Positions 1 through 8,410 of a DNA stretch of 38,223 bases are shown here, in pieces. This DNA comes from Gammaproteobacteria bacterium (GTDB lineage: Bacteria > Pseudomonadota > Gammaproteobacteria > Pseudomonadales > Azotimanducaceae). The notes below the pieces were generated by a model that worked only from the letters and a program-made list of their open reading frames with translations, made no database searches and was not told the DNA's origin. Location of the stretch: the NCBI GenBank assembly GCA_020832085.1, contig JAFIFJ010000004.1:1-38223 (forward strand). The letters run 5' to 3'. Each line of letters opens with the position of its first letter. Within the stretch, counting starts at the first letter, position 1. A program made the position numbers and the translations under genes.

Positions 1-1
1 G

Positions 2-430
2 ATGAAGACGCAAAGCACCAAGCCGGCCGATGTGCGGCGGGACTGGCTGCTGGTCGACGCAACCGAGAAGACTCTCGGTCGGCTGGCCACGGAAATTGCC
101 GTTCGCCTGCGAGGCAAGCACAAGCCCGAGTTCACGCCCCACGTGGACACCGGTGATTACATCGTCGTGATCAACGCCGACAAGATCAAGGTGACCGGCA
201 ACAAGCTGGACGCCAAGACCTACTGGCGTCACACGGGTTATCCGGGCGGCATCCGTGGCGTGAAACTGCGTGATCAGCTGGAAAATCACCCGGAGCGGGT
301 CATCGAGGCCGCGGTACGGGGCATGCTGCCGCGTAACCCCCTCGGTCGCGCCGTGTTCCGCAAGCTGAAGGTTTACGCAGGTGCGGCGCACCCGCACGAG
401 GCTCAGCAGCCGCGTGTGGTCGAGCTCTAA
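2..430 (+). CDS. rplM: 50S ribosomal protein L13
   Basis: Large-subunit protein L13, an early-assembling 23S rRNA binder. The 142-residue frame is full length for the family and carries the recognisable [33 protein letters not shown] and [10 protein letters not shown] blocks (residues about 23-33, 39-60 and 108-117). The ATG is the second base of the window, so its ribosome binding site and promoter lie outside. rpsI follows after 15 bases, the usual rplM-rpsI pair, and both probably end at the terminator at 883-924. Identification is secure; only the upstream control is unseen. Confidence 0.98.
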   Translation: MKTQSTKPADVRRDWLLVDATEKTLGRLATEIAVRLRGKHKPEFTPHVDTGDYIVVINADKIKVTGNKLDAKTYWRHTGYPGGIRGVKLRDQLENHPERVIEAAVRGMLPRNPLGRAVFRKLKVYAGAAHPHEAQQPRVVEL

Positions 431-445
431 GAGGACATCGAAACC

Positions 446-859
446 ATGACAACCGCATCACGCGCCACGACCAAGGCCCACGACTACGGCACCGGCCGCC
501 GCAAGACCGCCACGGCGCGGGTCTTTCTGCGCCCCGGCCAGGGCCGCATCCTCATCAACAACAAGACCCTCGAGGACTACTTCGGCCGCGAGACCTCGCG
601 GATGGTGGTTCGTCAGCCCCTCGAGCTGGTCGAGATGATGGACCGCTTCGACGTGCGCATCACGGTTCGCGGCGGTGGCCCCTCCGGCCAGGCCGGCGCC
701 ATCCGTCACGGCATCAGCCGGGCGCTGATGGAGTACGACGAGACCCTGCGCTCGTCTCTGCGGCAGGCGGGTTTCGTCACCCGCGACGCGCGGGAAGTGG
801 AGCGCAAGAAGGTCGGTCTGCGCAAGGCGCGCAAGCGGCCGCAGTACTCCAAGCGCTGA
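446..859 (+). CDS. rpsI: 30S ribosomal protein S9
   Basis: Small-subunit protein S9, whose C-terminal tail reaches the P-site tRNA. The 137-residue product has the [14 protein letters not shown] block near residue 16, the [20 protein letters not shown] block near 75, and the basic tail ending in KRPQYSKR. It is a few residues longer than the roughly 130 of E. coli because of an N-terminal extension. The ATG follows an AGAGGA ribosome binding site about 10 bases upstream. It is co-transcribed with rplM and ends at the terminator downstream. Confidence 0.98.
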   Translation: MTTASRATTKAHDYGTGRRKTATARVFLRPGQGRILINNKTLEDYFGRETSRMVVRQPLELVEMMDRFDVRITVRGGGPSGQAGAIRHGISRALMEYDETLRSSLRQAGFVTRDAREVERKKVGLRKARKRPQYSKR

Positions 860-882
860 TCGCAGGCGCCAAGCAGGATCCC

Positions 883-924
883 ACAGGGCGTCCGGCCCGG
901 GAAGGCGGACGCCCTGTTTTGTTT
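883..924 (+). terminator. Rho-independent terminator of rplM-rpsI
   Basis: A perfect 12-bp inverted repeat (883-894 pairing with 906-917, arms beginning ACAGGGCG and CGGACGCC) has an 11-base loop and runs directly into a TTTTGTTT tract. It starts 23 bases after the rpsI stop. This is the cleanest intrinsic terminator in the window, and it separates the ribosomal pair from the bc1 operon. Confidence 0.93.
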
Positions 925-1170
925 CTGAGGCCCGCATTTGGCCGCGATCGTTCACCCTGATTGCGGGCCTGTGATAAGATTTGGCGCGGCCGTCACGATG
1001 GTGATCCGTTTGTTCCGCGGGCCTTGCCGGGCGGGCTGCAGGGCGCGCCGGCGATGTTCGGTGAGGAGCATGGCCAGCTGTTGGACACGACCTGCCTTTG
1101 ATGACGTGTCCGTCGTGAGTGCTGTTCCTTCCGACTCATCTGATTCAATTCAGACCAGGGAGAATGCTGC
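925..1170 (+). promoter_or_regulatory. rpsI-petA spacer with candidate petA promoter
   Basis: This gene-free spacer must carry the petABC promoter, since a strong terminator precedes it. The best candidate is TTCACC at 951-956 and TAAGAT at 975-980, 18 bases apart, each matching four of six sigma-70 consensus positions. That would leave a long leader of about 180 bases before petA. A 78-codon frame crossing the region (938-1174, TTG start) has no ribosome binding site and no recognisable motif, and I do not call it a gene. No clear operator is visible. Confidence 0.3.
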
Positions 1171-1776
1171 GTGAGTGAAGGCGAGGTGAACGTCGCCCGA
1201 CGCCGGTTTCTGATAGGGGCCACGGCTGTGGTAGGTGGCATCGGGGCGGTTGGAGCGGCGGTTCCGTTCGTCAGATCCTGGAGCCCCAGCGCGAAGGCCC
1301 GTGCCCTCGGTGCGCCGGTTCGGATCGACATCGGTAAGTTGCGGCCCGGTGAACTGCTCGGGCCCATGCCCGAGTGGCGAGGTCGCCCGATATTCGTGGT
1401 GCGACGCACCGAAGAGGCCCTGGCTGCCCTGCCGGAACTCGATCGAGTGCTGGCCGATCCCGAATCCCGGCGTGATCAGCAACCTCCCTACGCCGCCAAC
1501 CTCTGGCGGGCACGGGAAGAGCGCCGGGAGGTTTCGGTGCTGATCGGCCTGTGCACCCATCTTGGCTGCTCGCCTGCCTTCCACGGCCGGCTCGAGCCCC
1601 AGCCCTTCGATGCCAACTGGCGCGGCGGCTATTTCTGCGCCTGTCACGGTTCGCGCTTCGATCTGTCCGGGCGGGTCTATTCAGGGGTGCCGGCACCGAC
1701 CAACCTGGAGGTGCCGCCCTACATGTTCGAAACGGAAGACGTCATTGTGGTCGGGCAGGACGAGGAGACCGGTTGA
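1171..1776 (+). CDS. petA: Ubiquinol-cytochrome c reductase Rieske iron-sulfur subunit
   Basis: The Rieske subunit of the bc1 complex takes the first electron from ubiquinol at the Qo site and passes it to cytochrome c1. The 201-residue product starts with a twin-arginine-type anchor (ARRRFLIG at 9-16 and a glycine/alanine-rich membrane segment to about 35). The cluster motifs are CTHLGC (128-133) and CACHGS (156-161); by family analogy Cys128, His130, Cys156 and His159 bind the 2Fe-2S centre and Cys133-Cys158 form the disulfide. The GTG start at 1171 follows an AGGGAG site. The stop overlaps the petB ATG (TGATG), indicating translational coupling. Confidence 0.97.
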   Translation: MSEGEVNVARRRFLIGATAVVGGIGAVGAAVPFVRSWSPSAKARALGAPVRIDIGKLRPGELLGPMPEWRGRPIFVVRRTEEALAALPELDRVLADPESRRDQQPPYAANLWRAREERREVSVLIGLCTHLGCSPAFHGRLEPQPFDANWRGGYFCACHGSRFDLSGRVYSGVPAPTNLEVPPYMFETEDVIVVGQDEETG

Positions 1777-3050
1777 TGAGTGAATCAACGAAAACCGGCG
1801 GCTCGGGCAAGCCCGGTCCGATCGAGAATGTCATCGCCTGGATCGATGAGCGCTTTCCGCTCACCGAAACCTACAGATACCACATGGCCGAGTACTGGGC
1901 CCCGAAGAACCTCAACATCTGGTACGTCTTCGGGCTGCTCTCCATCGTCGTGCTGGTGAACCAGCTGATCACCGGCATCTGGCTGACCATGAGCTACGTG
2001 CCCAGCGGCGACGGCGCCTTCGCCTCGGTCGAGTACATCATGCGCGACGTGGAGTACGGCTGGCTGCTGCGCTACCTGCATTCCACCGGGGCATCGGCCT
2101 TCTTCGTCGTCGTCTACCTGCACATGTTCCGTGGCCTGATGTACGGCTCCTACCGCAAACCGCGGGAGCTGATCTGGCTGATCGGCATGGCCATCTTCCT
2201 GGTGCTCATGGCCGAGGGCTTCCTCGGCTACGTGCTGCCCTGGGGCCAGATGTCCTACTGGGGGGCCCAGGTGATCGTGTCGCTGGTGGGGGCGGTACCT
2301 TTCGTCGGCCCCGAACTCATGGAGTGGGTCCGCGGCGACTTCCTCATGAGCGAGATCACCCTCAACCGCTTCTTTGCCCTGCATGTGGTGGCGCTGCCGC
2401 TGATGCTGGTGCTGCTGGTGTTCCTGCACATTGTGGCGCTGCACCACGTGGGTTCCAACAACCCTGACGGCATCGACATCAAGAAACACAAGGACGAGAA
2501 CGGCAAGCCCCTCGATGCCGTGGCCTTCCATCCCTACTTCACCATCACCAAGCTACCGGTGGTGGTGGCCTTCCTGTTCCTGTTCCTGGCGGTGGTGTTC
2601 TTCGTGCCGGAAATGGGTGGCTACTTCCTCGAGCCGCCGAACTTCCAGGAAGCGAATCCGCTGCAGACGCCGGAACACATTGCACCGGTGTGGTACTTCA
2701 CCCCCTTCTACGCCATGTTGCGGGCCGCGACCTATCCGCTGCTCGGCATCGACGCGAAGTTCTGGGGTCTGGTGGTGATGGGTGTTGCCGTGATCCTGCC
2801 GGCGGCCTTGCCGTGGCTCGATCGCAGTCCCGTGAAGTCGATTCGTTACAAGGGTGCGATCTCCAAGGTCATGCTTGGCATCTTCGTGGTGGCCTTCGTC
2901 CTGCTCGGCTGGCTTGGTACCCAGCCGGCTGGTCCGATCTATGAGTTCATGGCACAGCTCGGTACGGCGTTCTACTTCGCCTACTTCATTCTGATGCCCT
3001 GGTACACCCGAGTCGAAAAGACCAAGCCGGTGCCGGAGAGGATTCCCTGA
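1776..3050 (+). CDS. petB: Ubiquinol-cytochrome c reductase cytochrome b subunit
   Basis: Cytochrome b is the membrane core of the bc1 complex and carries haems bL and bH and both quinone sites. The ATG at 1776 overlaps the petA stop and gives 424 residues; the open frame continues further upstream, but only inside petA. Haem-ligand histidines are seen at 102 and 116 and at 203 and 218. The Qo motif at residues 304-307 is PVWY rather than the PEWY of mitochondria, a variant I recall as normal for beta/gammaproteobacteria. Eight membrane helices fit the hydrophobic pattern. petC starts two bases after the stop. Confidence 0.97.
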   Translation: MSESTKTGGSGKPGPIENVIAWIDERFPLTETYRYHMAEYWAPKNLNIWYVFGLLSIVVLVNQLITGIWLTMSYVPSGDGAFASVEYIMRDVEYGWLLRYLHSTGASAFFVVVYLHMFRGLMYGSYRKPRELIWLIGMAIFLVLMAEGFLGYVLPWGQMSYWGAQVIVSLVGAVPFVGPELMEWVRGDFLMSEITLNRFFALHVVALPLMLVLLVFLHIVALHHVGSNNPDGIDIKKHKDENGKPLDAVAFHPYFTITKLPVVVAFLFLFLAVVFFVPEMGGYFLEPPNFQEANPLQTPEHIAPVWYFTPFYAMLRAATYPLLGIDAKFWGLVVMGVAVILPAALPWLDRSPVKSIRYKGAISKVMLGIFVVAFVLLGWLGTQPAGPIYEFMAQLGTAFYFAYFILMPWYTRVEKTKPVPERIP

Positions 3051-3052
3051 CA

Positions 3053-3781
3053 ATGAGCTTCCCATCCCGATTGGCAACGGGCCTGCTGTTTCTGCTGCTC
3101 GTGCCCACGGTAGCGTTTGGCGCTGCCAGCAACTATCCGCTGGAGCGGATTCGTACGGATCATTCGAACCTGCCGTCTCTGCAGCGGGGCGCCGCGCTCT
3201 ACATGAATTACTGTCTGGGCTGCCACAGCCTCCAGCATCAGCGCCACAACCGCACGGCACAGGATCTCGGGATTCCGGAGGATCTGTACCGTGAACTGCT
3301 GCTCTTCGATGACGTGGACATTGGCAGTCACATCACCAATGCCATGCCGCATCAGGGCGCCCGGGAGTGGTTCGGCAATGCACCGCCGGATCTGACCATG
3401 GTCACCCGGGTCCGGGGCTCGAACTGGGTCTATACCTTCCTGAAGTCCTTCTATCTCGATGAGAGCCGGCCCTTTGGCGTCAACAATGCCTTGTTCGAGA
3501 ATGTGGGCATGCCCCACGCGCTCATCGAACTGCAGGGCACGCCGCGGCTGAACTGTAACGGCGGCAGCTGCGAGGGGACGGTGGTGGAAGCGGGCACCGG
3601 GCGCATGAGCGAATCCGAGTATGCTGACGCGGTCTACGATCTGGTCAATTTCCTCGACTACACGGGCGAGCCGTACAAACAGGACCGCCAGCGCATCGGC
3701 GTGTACGTGCTGCTGTTCCTCCTGATCCTGTTCGTGTTCACGTTCCTCCTGGGTCGTGAATACCACAAGGAAGTCCATTGA
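3053..3781 (+). CDS. petC: Cytochrome c1 of the bc1 complex
   Basis: Cytochrome c1 passes electrons from the Rieske centre to soluble or membrane cytochrome c. The 242-residue precursor has a signal peptide (hydrophobic 8-22, cleavage probably near AFGA), a CLGCH haem-binding site (Cys54, Cys57, His58), a likely methionine ligand in the NVGMPHAL segment (Met153), and a C-terminal membrane anchor (about 216-234) followed by a charged tail. The length is close to short bacterial c1 proteins, not the fused b/c1 precursors of rhizobia. The stop overlaps the sspA ATG (TGATG). Confidence 0.97.
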   Translation: MSFPSRLATGLLFLLLVPTVAFGAASNYPLERIRTDHSNLPSLQRGAALYMNYCLGCHSLQHQRHNRTAQDLGIPEDLYRELLLFDDVDIGSHITNAMPHQGAREWFGNAPPDLTMVTRVRGSNWVYTFLKSFYLDESRPFGVNNALFENVGMPHALIELQGTPRLNCNGGSCEGTVVEAGTGRMSESEYADAVYDLVNFLDYTGEPYKQDRQRIGVYVLLFLLILFVFTFLLGREYHKEVH

Positions 3782-4410
3782 TGAGTGTCGCCAAGCGCTC
3801 TTCCATGATGTTCTTTTCCGATGGCTCGGATCACTACAGCCATCGGGTGCGCATGGTCTTAGCCGAGAAGGGTGTCACCGTCGACGTGGTCGACGTCGAT
3901 CCCAACAACAAGCCCGAGGACCTCAACGAGCTCAATCCCTACGGCTCGTTGCCGACCCTGGTGGATCGGGATCTGGTGCTCTATGAATCCATGGTGATCA
4001 TGGAGTACCTGGATGAGCGCTTCCCCCATCCGCCGCTGCTGCCGGTTTATCCGGTGGCCCGCGCCATGTCGCGGCTGTGGATGCACCGCATCCAGCGCGA
4101 CTGGTGCGCCGACCTGGATCTGCTGCTGCTCGGCAAGGGGCGTGAGACCGTTCTGAACAAGGCGCGCAAGAACCTTCGCGAGGGCCTCATCAGCGTGGCG
4201 CCGATCTTCGCCGAGAAGCCCTTCTTCATGAGCGACGAGTTCACCCTGGTGGACTGCTGCGTGGCGCCCATCCTGTGGCGGCTCGAGGTGGCGGGAATCC
4301 AGTTGCCCGACAAGCAGGCCCGACCCATGATCAAGTACATGGAGCGCCTGTTCGAGCGGGATGGCTTCCAGGCCAGCCTGTCCGAGCAGGAGCAGGAGAT
4401 GTCGAGCTGA
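3781..4410 (+). CDS. sspA: Stringent starvation protein A, RNA polymerase-associated
   Basis: SspA has a glutathione-transferase fold but acts as an RNA polymerase partner in stationary phase and stress. The 209 residues contain the thioredoxin-like N-terminal domain with [13 protein letters not shown] (about 20-32) and [14 protein letters not shown] (about 51-64). The family signature [19 protein letters not shown] follows near 77-95, with an all-helical C-terminal domain after it. The ATG at 3781 overlaps the petC stop, so sspA is translationally coupled to the bc1 operon, an arrangement also known from Pseudomonas. An upstream TTG at 3778 would add one residue and is less likely. Confidence 0.96.
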   Translation: MSVAKRSSMMFFSDGSDHYSHRVRMVLAEKGVTVDVVDVDPNNKPEDLNELNPYGSLPTLVDRDLVLYESMVIMEYLDERFPHPPLLPVYPVARAMSRLWMHRIQRDWCADLDLLLLGKGRETVLNKARKNLREGLISVAPIFAEKPFFMSDEFTLVDCCVAPILWRLEVAGIQLPDKQARPMIKYMERLFERDGFQASLSEQEQEMSS

Positions 4411-4474
4411 TCCGCATGCGCTGCGGCGCTTGCGGAGCAGCGTGCAGCAGACACCCACGCGAAGGAGGACGCAG

Positions 4475-4933
4475 ATGAACAAGGGCGGTCCTTCCCTCAC
4501 GATGAAATCCCAGCGCCCCTACATGCTGCGGGCCCTCTACGAATGGATCGTGGACAGCGGTGGCACACCGCACCTGCTGGTGGATGCGAATCACCCCGGG
4601 GTGATCGTGCCGCCGTTTGCCGTGCGTGACGGCAGGGTGGTGCTCAACGTTGCCCCCCGGGCCGTGCGCAACTTCGACATCGGTGAGGATCATGTCTGCT
4701 TCGAGTGCCGCTTCGGTGGCCGCTCGACGGCCGTGGAACTGCCGCCGGAGGCGGTGCTGGCCATCTATGCCCAGGAAAATGGTGCCGGGATGGCCTTCGA
4801 GGCTGCTCCGCGGTCAGCGCCGGCCACCCTCAGCAGCGTCGATTCGGACAAGCCCGACGACGACCCCGATCCCCCCGGCGGCAGCACGCCGGGCGGCGGC
4901 GAGCGCGGCGGTCACCTGAAAGTGGTGAAGTAA
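4475..4933 (+). CDS. sspB: ClpXP adaptor SspB
   Basis: SspB binds ssrA-tagged and other substrates and tethers them to ClpX. The ATG at 4475 is chosen because AAGGAGGA lies just upstream; it gives 152 residues. The folded substrate-binding domain covers about 12-110 (RPYMLRALYEWIVDSG, then VPPFAVRDGRVVLNVAP). A flexible linker rich in Asp, Pro and Gly follows, and the last residues, GGHLKVVK, match the ClpX-binding XB tail, which ends similarly in E. coli (LRVVK). It lies 64 bases after sspA, probably in the same transcript. An internal ATG ten codons in has no comparable ribosome binding site. Confidence 0.96.
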   Translation: MNKGGPSLTMKSQRPYMLRALYEWIVDSGGTPHLLVDANHPGVIVPPFAVRDGRVVLNVAPRAVRNFDIGEDHVCFECRFGGRSTAVELPPEAVLAIYAQENGAGMAFEAAPRSAPATLSSVDSDKPDDDPDPPGGSTPGGGERGGHLKVVK

Positions 4934-5300
4934 AGCGCCGTCGCGCAACGGAGCGCTGTGCGGACGGAACGGGTCGCCCTACGCTGCGCTTTGGACGGCA
5001 CAAGCGTACAACAGGGCCGAGCGAAGCGCCGGAAGCGGGTGATGAGCCATTGTGGGAAGTTTCCCGGAGCGCAGCGCAGGGGAACGATGGTGGTGCCCTC
5101 GATCGAAGTCATTCAGATCGGCCCCCTGCGCCCCGCTTCGCGGCGCACTGTTTGCGACGCATTTCGATCCCGTCGAATTGCGCCCACAGTCAGCGCATCG
5201 CAAGTTTCTTCCGCGACAGCGCGAACGAACAACGTTCGTGGCGGCTTCCACAGTGCGTATCCCACCTGTGGTTCCAGCTTTGGCGTCAGTTGCTGATTCG
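4934..5300. other. Convergent spacer between sspB and dolP
   Basis: This 367-base stretch lies between two genes that face each other and holds no credible gene. Several frames stay open only because GC content is high; none has a ribosome binding site or motif. It contains one REP-like hairpin (5050-5090) and smaller inverted repeats, such as ACGAAC/GTTCGT near 5225-5239. No T-tract terminator is visible for either flanking gene. Confidence 0.6.
5050..5090 (+). repeat. REP-like hairpin (divergent member)
   Basis: The element begins with TTGTGGGAAG, like the heads of the other repeats. It has an outer stem GTTTCCC/GGGGAAC (one G-U pair) around a short inner GCG/CGC stem, ending in GATGG. It lacks the exact bulged T and GCA loop of the other members, so its membership is tentative. 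It lies in the spacer between convergent sspB and dolP. Confidence 0.45.
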
Positions 5301-5906
5301 TCAGTCCACGTGTTCGAACAGTCGGACCACCTGGGTGACGCCGCCCACATTGCGGGTGATCTCCGTCGCTTCCTCGGCCTCCTGTCGCGTCACCAGCCCC
5401 ATGAGGTAGGTCACCCCGTTCTCGGTGACGACCTTGATGTTGAGGCCGCGCACATTCTCGCTGGCCAGCAGCTGGCTCTTGACCTTGCTGGTCACCCAGG
5501 CGTCTCCGGAGCGGGTCAGCATGGATGTGGGGCCGGCCACTTCGAGTTCGTTGTAGACCCGACGGACCTTCTTGAGCTTCAGGACTTCCTGCTCCGCTTT
5601 GGACTTGGCCGCTTCCGAAGGCACCTGCCCCACCAGCAGCACGTTGCCGTTGTGGCTGGAGACGGACAGATTGGAGCGTCGCAGTTCGTCGCTGGCGCGC
5701 CTGACGTTGACCAGGGCGAGCCGGGTGAGGGCCGTATCGTCGATCCGCGTCCCCACGGTGCGGGTGGTCGGATCCTGCTCGATCACGTCATCATCGGAGA
5801 TGGCCCGGGCGACCGTGCAGCCACTCAGGATCAGGACCGCGCAGAGCAATGCGGCCAGCTTCATCCCGCCCTGCCACCGGGCTTTCGCTACCACTTGTTT
5901 TGCCAT
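5301..5906 (-). CDS. dolP: Outer-membrane lipoprotein DolP, two BON domains
   Basis: DolP (formerly YraP) is a dual-BON-domain lipoprotein that supports outer-membrane integrity and works near the BAM machinery and septum. The 201 residues begin with a lipoprotein signal whose lipobox LSGC places the acylated cysteine at residue 30. BON domain 1 covers roughly 50-118 (NVLLVGQVPSEAAKSKAE) and BON domain 2 roughly 125-195 (GVTYLMGLVTRQEAEEATEI). The start at 5906 is preferred over Met15 (5864) because GAGGAAA precedes it. It is the last gene of lpoA-yraN-dolP, 50 bases after yraN. Confidence 0.93.
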   Translation of the reverse strand: MAKQVVAKARWQGGMKLAALLCAVLILSGCTVARAISDDDVIEQDPTTRTVGTRIDDTALTRLALVNVRRASDELRRSNLSVSSHNGNVLLVGQVPSEAAKSKAEQEVLKLKKVRRVYNELEVAGPTSMLTRSGDAWVTSKVKSQLLASENVRGLNIKVVTENGVTYLMGLVTRQEAEEATEITRNVGGVTQVVRLFEHVD

Positions 5907-5956
5907 CCAGGTTTTCCTCGCTCGATTGTCTGTTCCGGAACTGCTTGGGTGTCACT

Positions 5957-6352
5957 TCAGCCAAAGCCACTGGCGTCAAAGGCGCCGCGAATCCAACGCA
6001 GCGTCTCGTCTCCCGCCGGGCCGTCGACGGTCACCACGTCGAAACGGCAGGCCGGCTCCCTGCTCAGGGTCTGCAGATAGCGTCGGGCGGCATGCACCAG
6101 TCGGCGCCGTTTGCGCCAGTCCACGCTTTCTGCCGCGCTGGCGCGATCCCTGCGGCTGCGCCGGCGGACCTCCACGAACACCAGGGTGTCGCCGTCCGCC
6201 ATGATCAGGTCCAGTTCGCCGCCCTTGCAGCGCCAGTTGCGGCCCAAAGTGCGCAGCCCCGCCCGTTCCAGCAGGCGCTCGGCCCGCTGCTCCGTGCTGC
6301 GGCCCAGCAGCCAGGCCAGGCGCCGTTTTGCCGATCCTGTCGTCGCGGCCAT
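5957..6352 (-). CDS. yraN: YraN/UPF0102 family protein, endonuclease-like fold
   Basis: This is a conserved small protein of the UPF0102 family, with a restriction-endonuclease-like fold and no settled function. The 131 residues include the family core: E21-x2-AERLLERAGLRTLGRNWRCKGGELDLIMADGDTLVFVEVRRR, where the G-ELD-I and VFVEVR motifs correspond to PD-(D/E)xK-type active-site positions. The RFDVVTVDG segment near residue 103 is also typical. It sits between lpoA and dolP, as in many gammaproteobacteria, with 50-base spacers on both sides. The diaA gene normally found between yraN and dolP is missing. Confidence 0.93.
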   Translation of the reverse strand: MAATTGSAKRRLAWLLGRSTEQRAERLLERAGLRTLGRNWRCKGGELDLIMADGDTLVFVEVRRRSRRDRASAAESVDWRKRRRLVHAARRYLQTLSREPACRFDVVTVDGPAGDETLRWIRGAFDASGFG

Positions 6353-6402
6353 CCCGGCCTCCGGATCCTGATCTGTGCATCGCCATTATGGCGATGTCTG
6401 CT

Positions 6403-8289
6403 TCAAGGGGAACCGGCCAGGGGCGCTGCCATGATATCCAGGGCCACCGGCAGACCGTTGTGCAGCACCGCCCAGCTCAGTTCCCGCTGCAGGCGACCAT
6501 CGCTGCCCAGACGCAGGGTCCCGGTCAGCCCCGGGAAGCCGGGGTCGCCGGTGGCCAGCAGCGGCAGGCGGGCGTGCAGATGCCAGGCGTCGGCACCCAT
6601 GGCATAAAAGGATCCAGCGTTGCCCATGGCCTCCGGCCACGCCCGCTCCACGGCTTGGCGCAGGGGGTTGGCGTCCACCCGCCAGGGCATCTGGACGAAG
6701 CGGATGCCATCGAGTTCGCTGGTCACCCGCCGGTCGGTGCTGCCATCGTACATGTGGGAAGAGGCGTAGACGGGCAGATCGCCGGCGAAGTGATAGGCCA
6801 GGGCCGGTTTCAGCGCCCGGGCAGACACCGGCTCGGCCGCCATGGTGACGAAGTCGAGATCCTGGCGGCGGCGAGGTTCGAACTCCAGATTGCTGGCCAG
6901 GACGCGCCGCATCTCGCTGGCACGGGCTTCGCTCTCACCGATGAGAAGACTCTCGGCGACGTTCTGCGTGATCTGTGCCGTGGCGGCGAAAGGGCGGCGC
7001 TCCACCACTGTGCCGCCGAGTTCCACGAAGCGGGCCTCGAAGCTGGCCATCACCCGTTCCGCCCAGGCCTCCTGGGCGTTGAGCACCAGCGCGCGACGCA
7101 TGCCGTCGGCATAGGCGCGCTCGGCCATCTGCTCGCCTTCGTCCTCGGGAATCAGGCCGAACTGGATCAGGGATGCGTCGCTGTCCATGCCGCCGGAACT
7201 GTTGAGCGCCAGCACCGGCACCTCCCGGGGCTCGAACATGATGAGGTCCCGGACGGCATCCCTGGCCAGGGGCCCGATGACCACGTCGGCACCCTGATCC
7301 ACCGCCTCGATGTAGTGGCGGGTGACGTCGCCACCGGCGGTGTCGAAGACCATGATGATGGGGGCGGCGCCACCGCTGGCCAGCGCCGCGAAGTGCGCGG
7401 CCATGAAGCCGTCGCGCAGGGCATTGCCGGCACTTCCCAGGGGGCCGCTCAGCGGCAGCAGCAGCGCCACCCGGCTTGGCCGCAGGGCGATCAGCTCCGG
7501 CAGCCGGGCCAGTGCCTCGGGCAGATCGAAGGCTGCGGGATGATCTTCCCAGCGCCGCTGCCAGAGCATGACGGCCTGCTGCTGAGCTTCCAGACTCGGA
7601 TAGCGGGAACGTGCGATGGTGACCAGTTCCAGCCAGCCCCGCAGGATGGGCTCGTTGGCAAACTCCGGCCGGGCCGCAGTCTGGGCGGGGTGATCGACGC
7701 GCAAGGCCGCTTTCCAGGTCATGCGGCGATTGGCGCCGCGGGCAGCATCGCTGAGCAGGCTGTCGCGGAGGATGTACTCACGCAGGGCCGGCAGCCAGCG
7801 ACCGTTGGCTGCCAGCACCCGAGCCTGTATGGAGGCCGCGAGCTGGCGATCCTCGCGGCTCAGTTCGCTGACGTAGCGCCAGTCGGGAAGCTCGGAGAGC
7901 ACCAGCCATGCGGCTCTGGAGCGTCCCTCGTCCAGCAGCATGCGGGCGTCCAGCAGGGCGAAGCGATGGCGGTCGACGCCACGCAGGCGATCCACATCCA
8001 GACCGGAGACGATCTCCGCTGCCCGGTCAGGGTCACCCTGCAGTTCGTAGCGCAGGGCCGCCTGCAGCTCCAGGGCGGCGGCCCGATCGGCGGAAGCCCG
8101 CCGCGCTTCCCGCAGCAGGGCCGCCGGGTCTTCAGGATCCCGCACCGGCACGTCGACAGTGGTCGGTTCCGGCCGCTCCCGGTCGGGCTCGGGTGCCGGC
8201 GTGGCGCAGCCCGTCAGGCCCAGGCTGGCCGCAGCCAGAGCTGCGAGCGTCACCATGATGGCCAGAGGCCGCGGGATGTTGGTGGTCAT
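6403..8289 (-). CDS. lpoA: Penicillin-binding protein activator LpoA
   Basis: LpoA is an outer-membrane lipoprotein that reaches through the periplasm to activate the bifunctional synthase PBP1A. The start at 8289 gives 628 residues and a lipoprotein signal with lipobox LTGC (Cys28). A longer frame to 8655 has no signal sequence at its start and overlaps rsmI. A helical, TPR-like N-terminal part (about 45-275) is followed by a periplasmic-binding-protein-like C-terminal domain starting near RVALLLPLSGPLG. The length fits the family. The ribosome binding site is weak. It is divergent from rsmI with 121 bases between them. Confidence 0.94.
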   Translation of the reverse strand: MTTNIPRPLAIMVTLAALAAASLGLTGCATPAPEPDRERPEPTTVDVPVRDPEDPAALLREARRASADRAAALELQAALRYELQGDPDRAAEIVSGLDVDRLRGVDRHRFALLDARMLLDEGRSRAAWLVLSELPDWRYVSELSREDRQLAASIQARVLAANGRWLPALREYILRDSLLSDAARGANRRMTWKAALRVDHPAQTAARPEFANEPILRGWLELVTIARSRYPSLEAQQQAVMLWQRRWEDHPAAFDLPEALARLPELIALRPSRVALLLPLSGPLGSAGNALRDGFMAAHFAALASGGAAPIIMVFDTAGGDVTRHYIEAVDQGADVVIGPLARDAVRDLIMFEPREVPVLALNSSGGMDSDASLIQFGLIPEDEGEQMAERAYADGMRRALVLNAQEAWAERVMASFEARFVELGGTVVERRPFAATAQITQNVAESLLIGESEARASEMRRVLASNLEFEPRRRQDLDFVTMAAEPVSARALKPALAYHFAGDLPVYASSHMYDGSTDRRVTSELDGIRFVQMPWRVDANPLRQAVERAWPEAMGNAGSFYAMGADAWHLHARLPLLATGDPGFPGLTGTLRLGSDGRLQRELSWAVLHNGLPVALDIMAAPLAGSP

Positions 8290-8362
8290 CGGGTACACTC
8301 GCGAGCTGAGTCGTGACCGGAAAGCGGGGCCGGGTCGGCTGCCCTCGCCGAATGCATCAGCA

Positions 8363-8388
8363 CCGGGCGTGTCGACACGGGTGCCCGG
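8363..8388. promoter_or_regulatory. Palindrome in the lpoA-rsmI divergent spacer
   Basis: A perfect 12-bp palindrome CGTGTCGACACG (8368-8379) sits inside a wider inverted repeat CCGGGC/GCCCGG (8363-8368 and 8383-8388). Its place between two divergent genes suggests a shared operator, but no regulator or matching second copy is seen. A chance palindrome in GC-rich DNA is possible. Confidence 0.25.
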
Positions 8389-8410
8389 CTGTGGCGGCCA
8401 CGCGACATCC

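Noticed and set aside
938..1174. 78-codon frame ending in a four-base overlap with petA
   Set aside because: It starts at TTG without a ribosome binding site, has scattered Cys and Arg with no family match, and covers the likely petA promoter.
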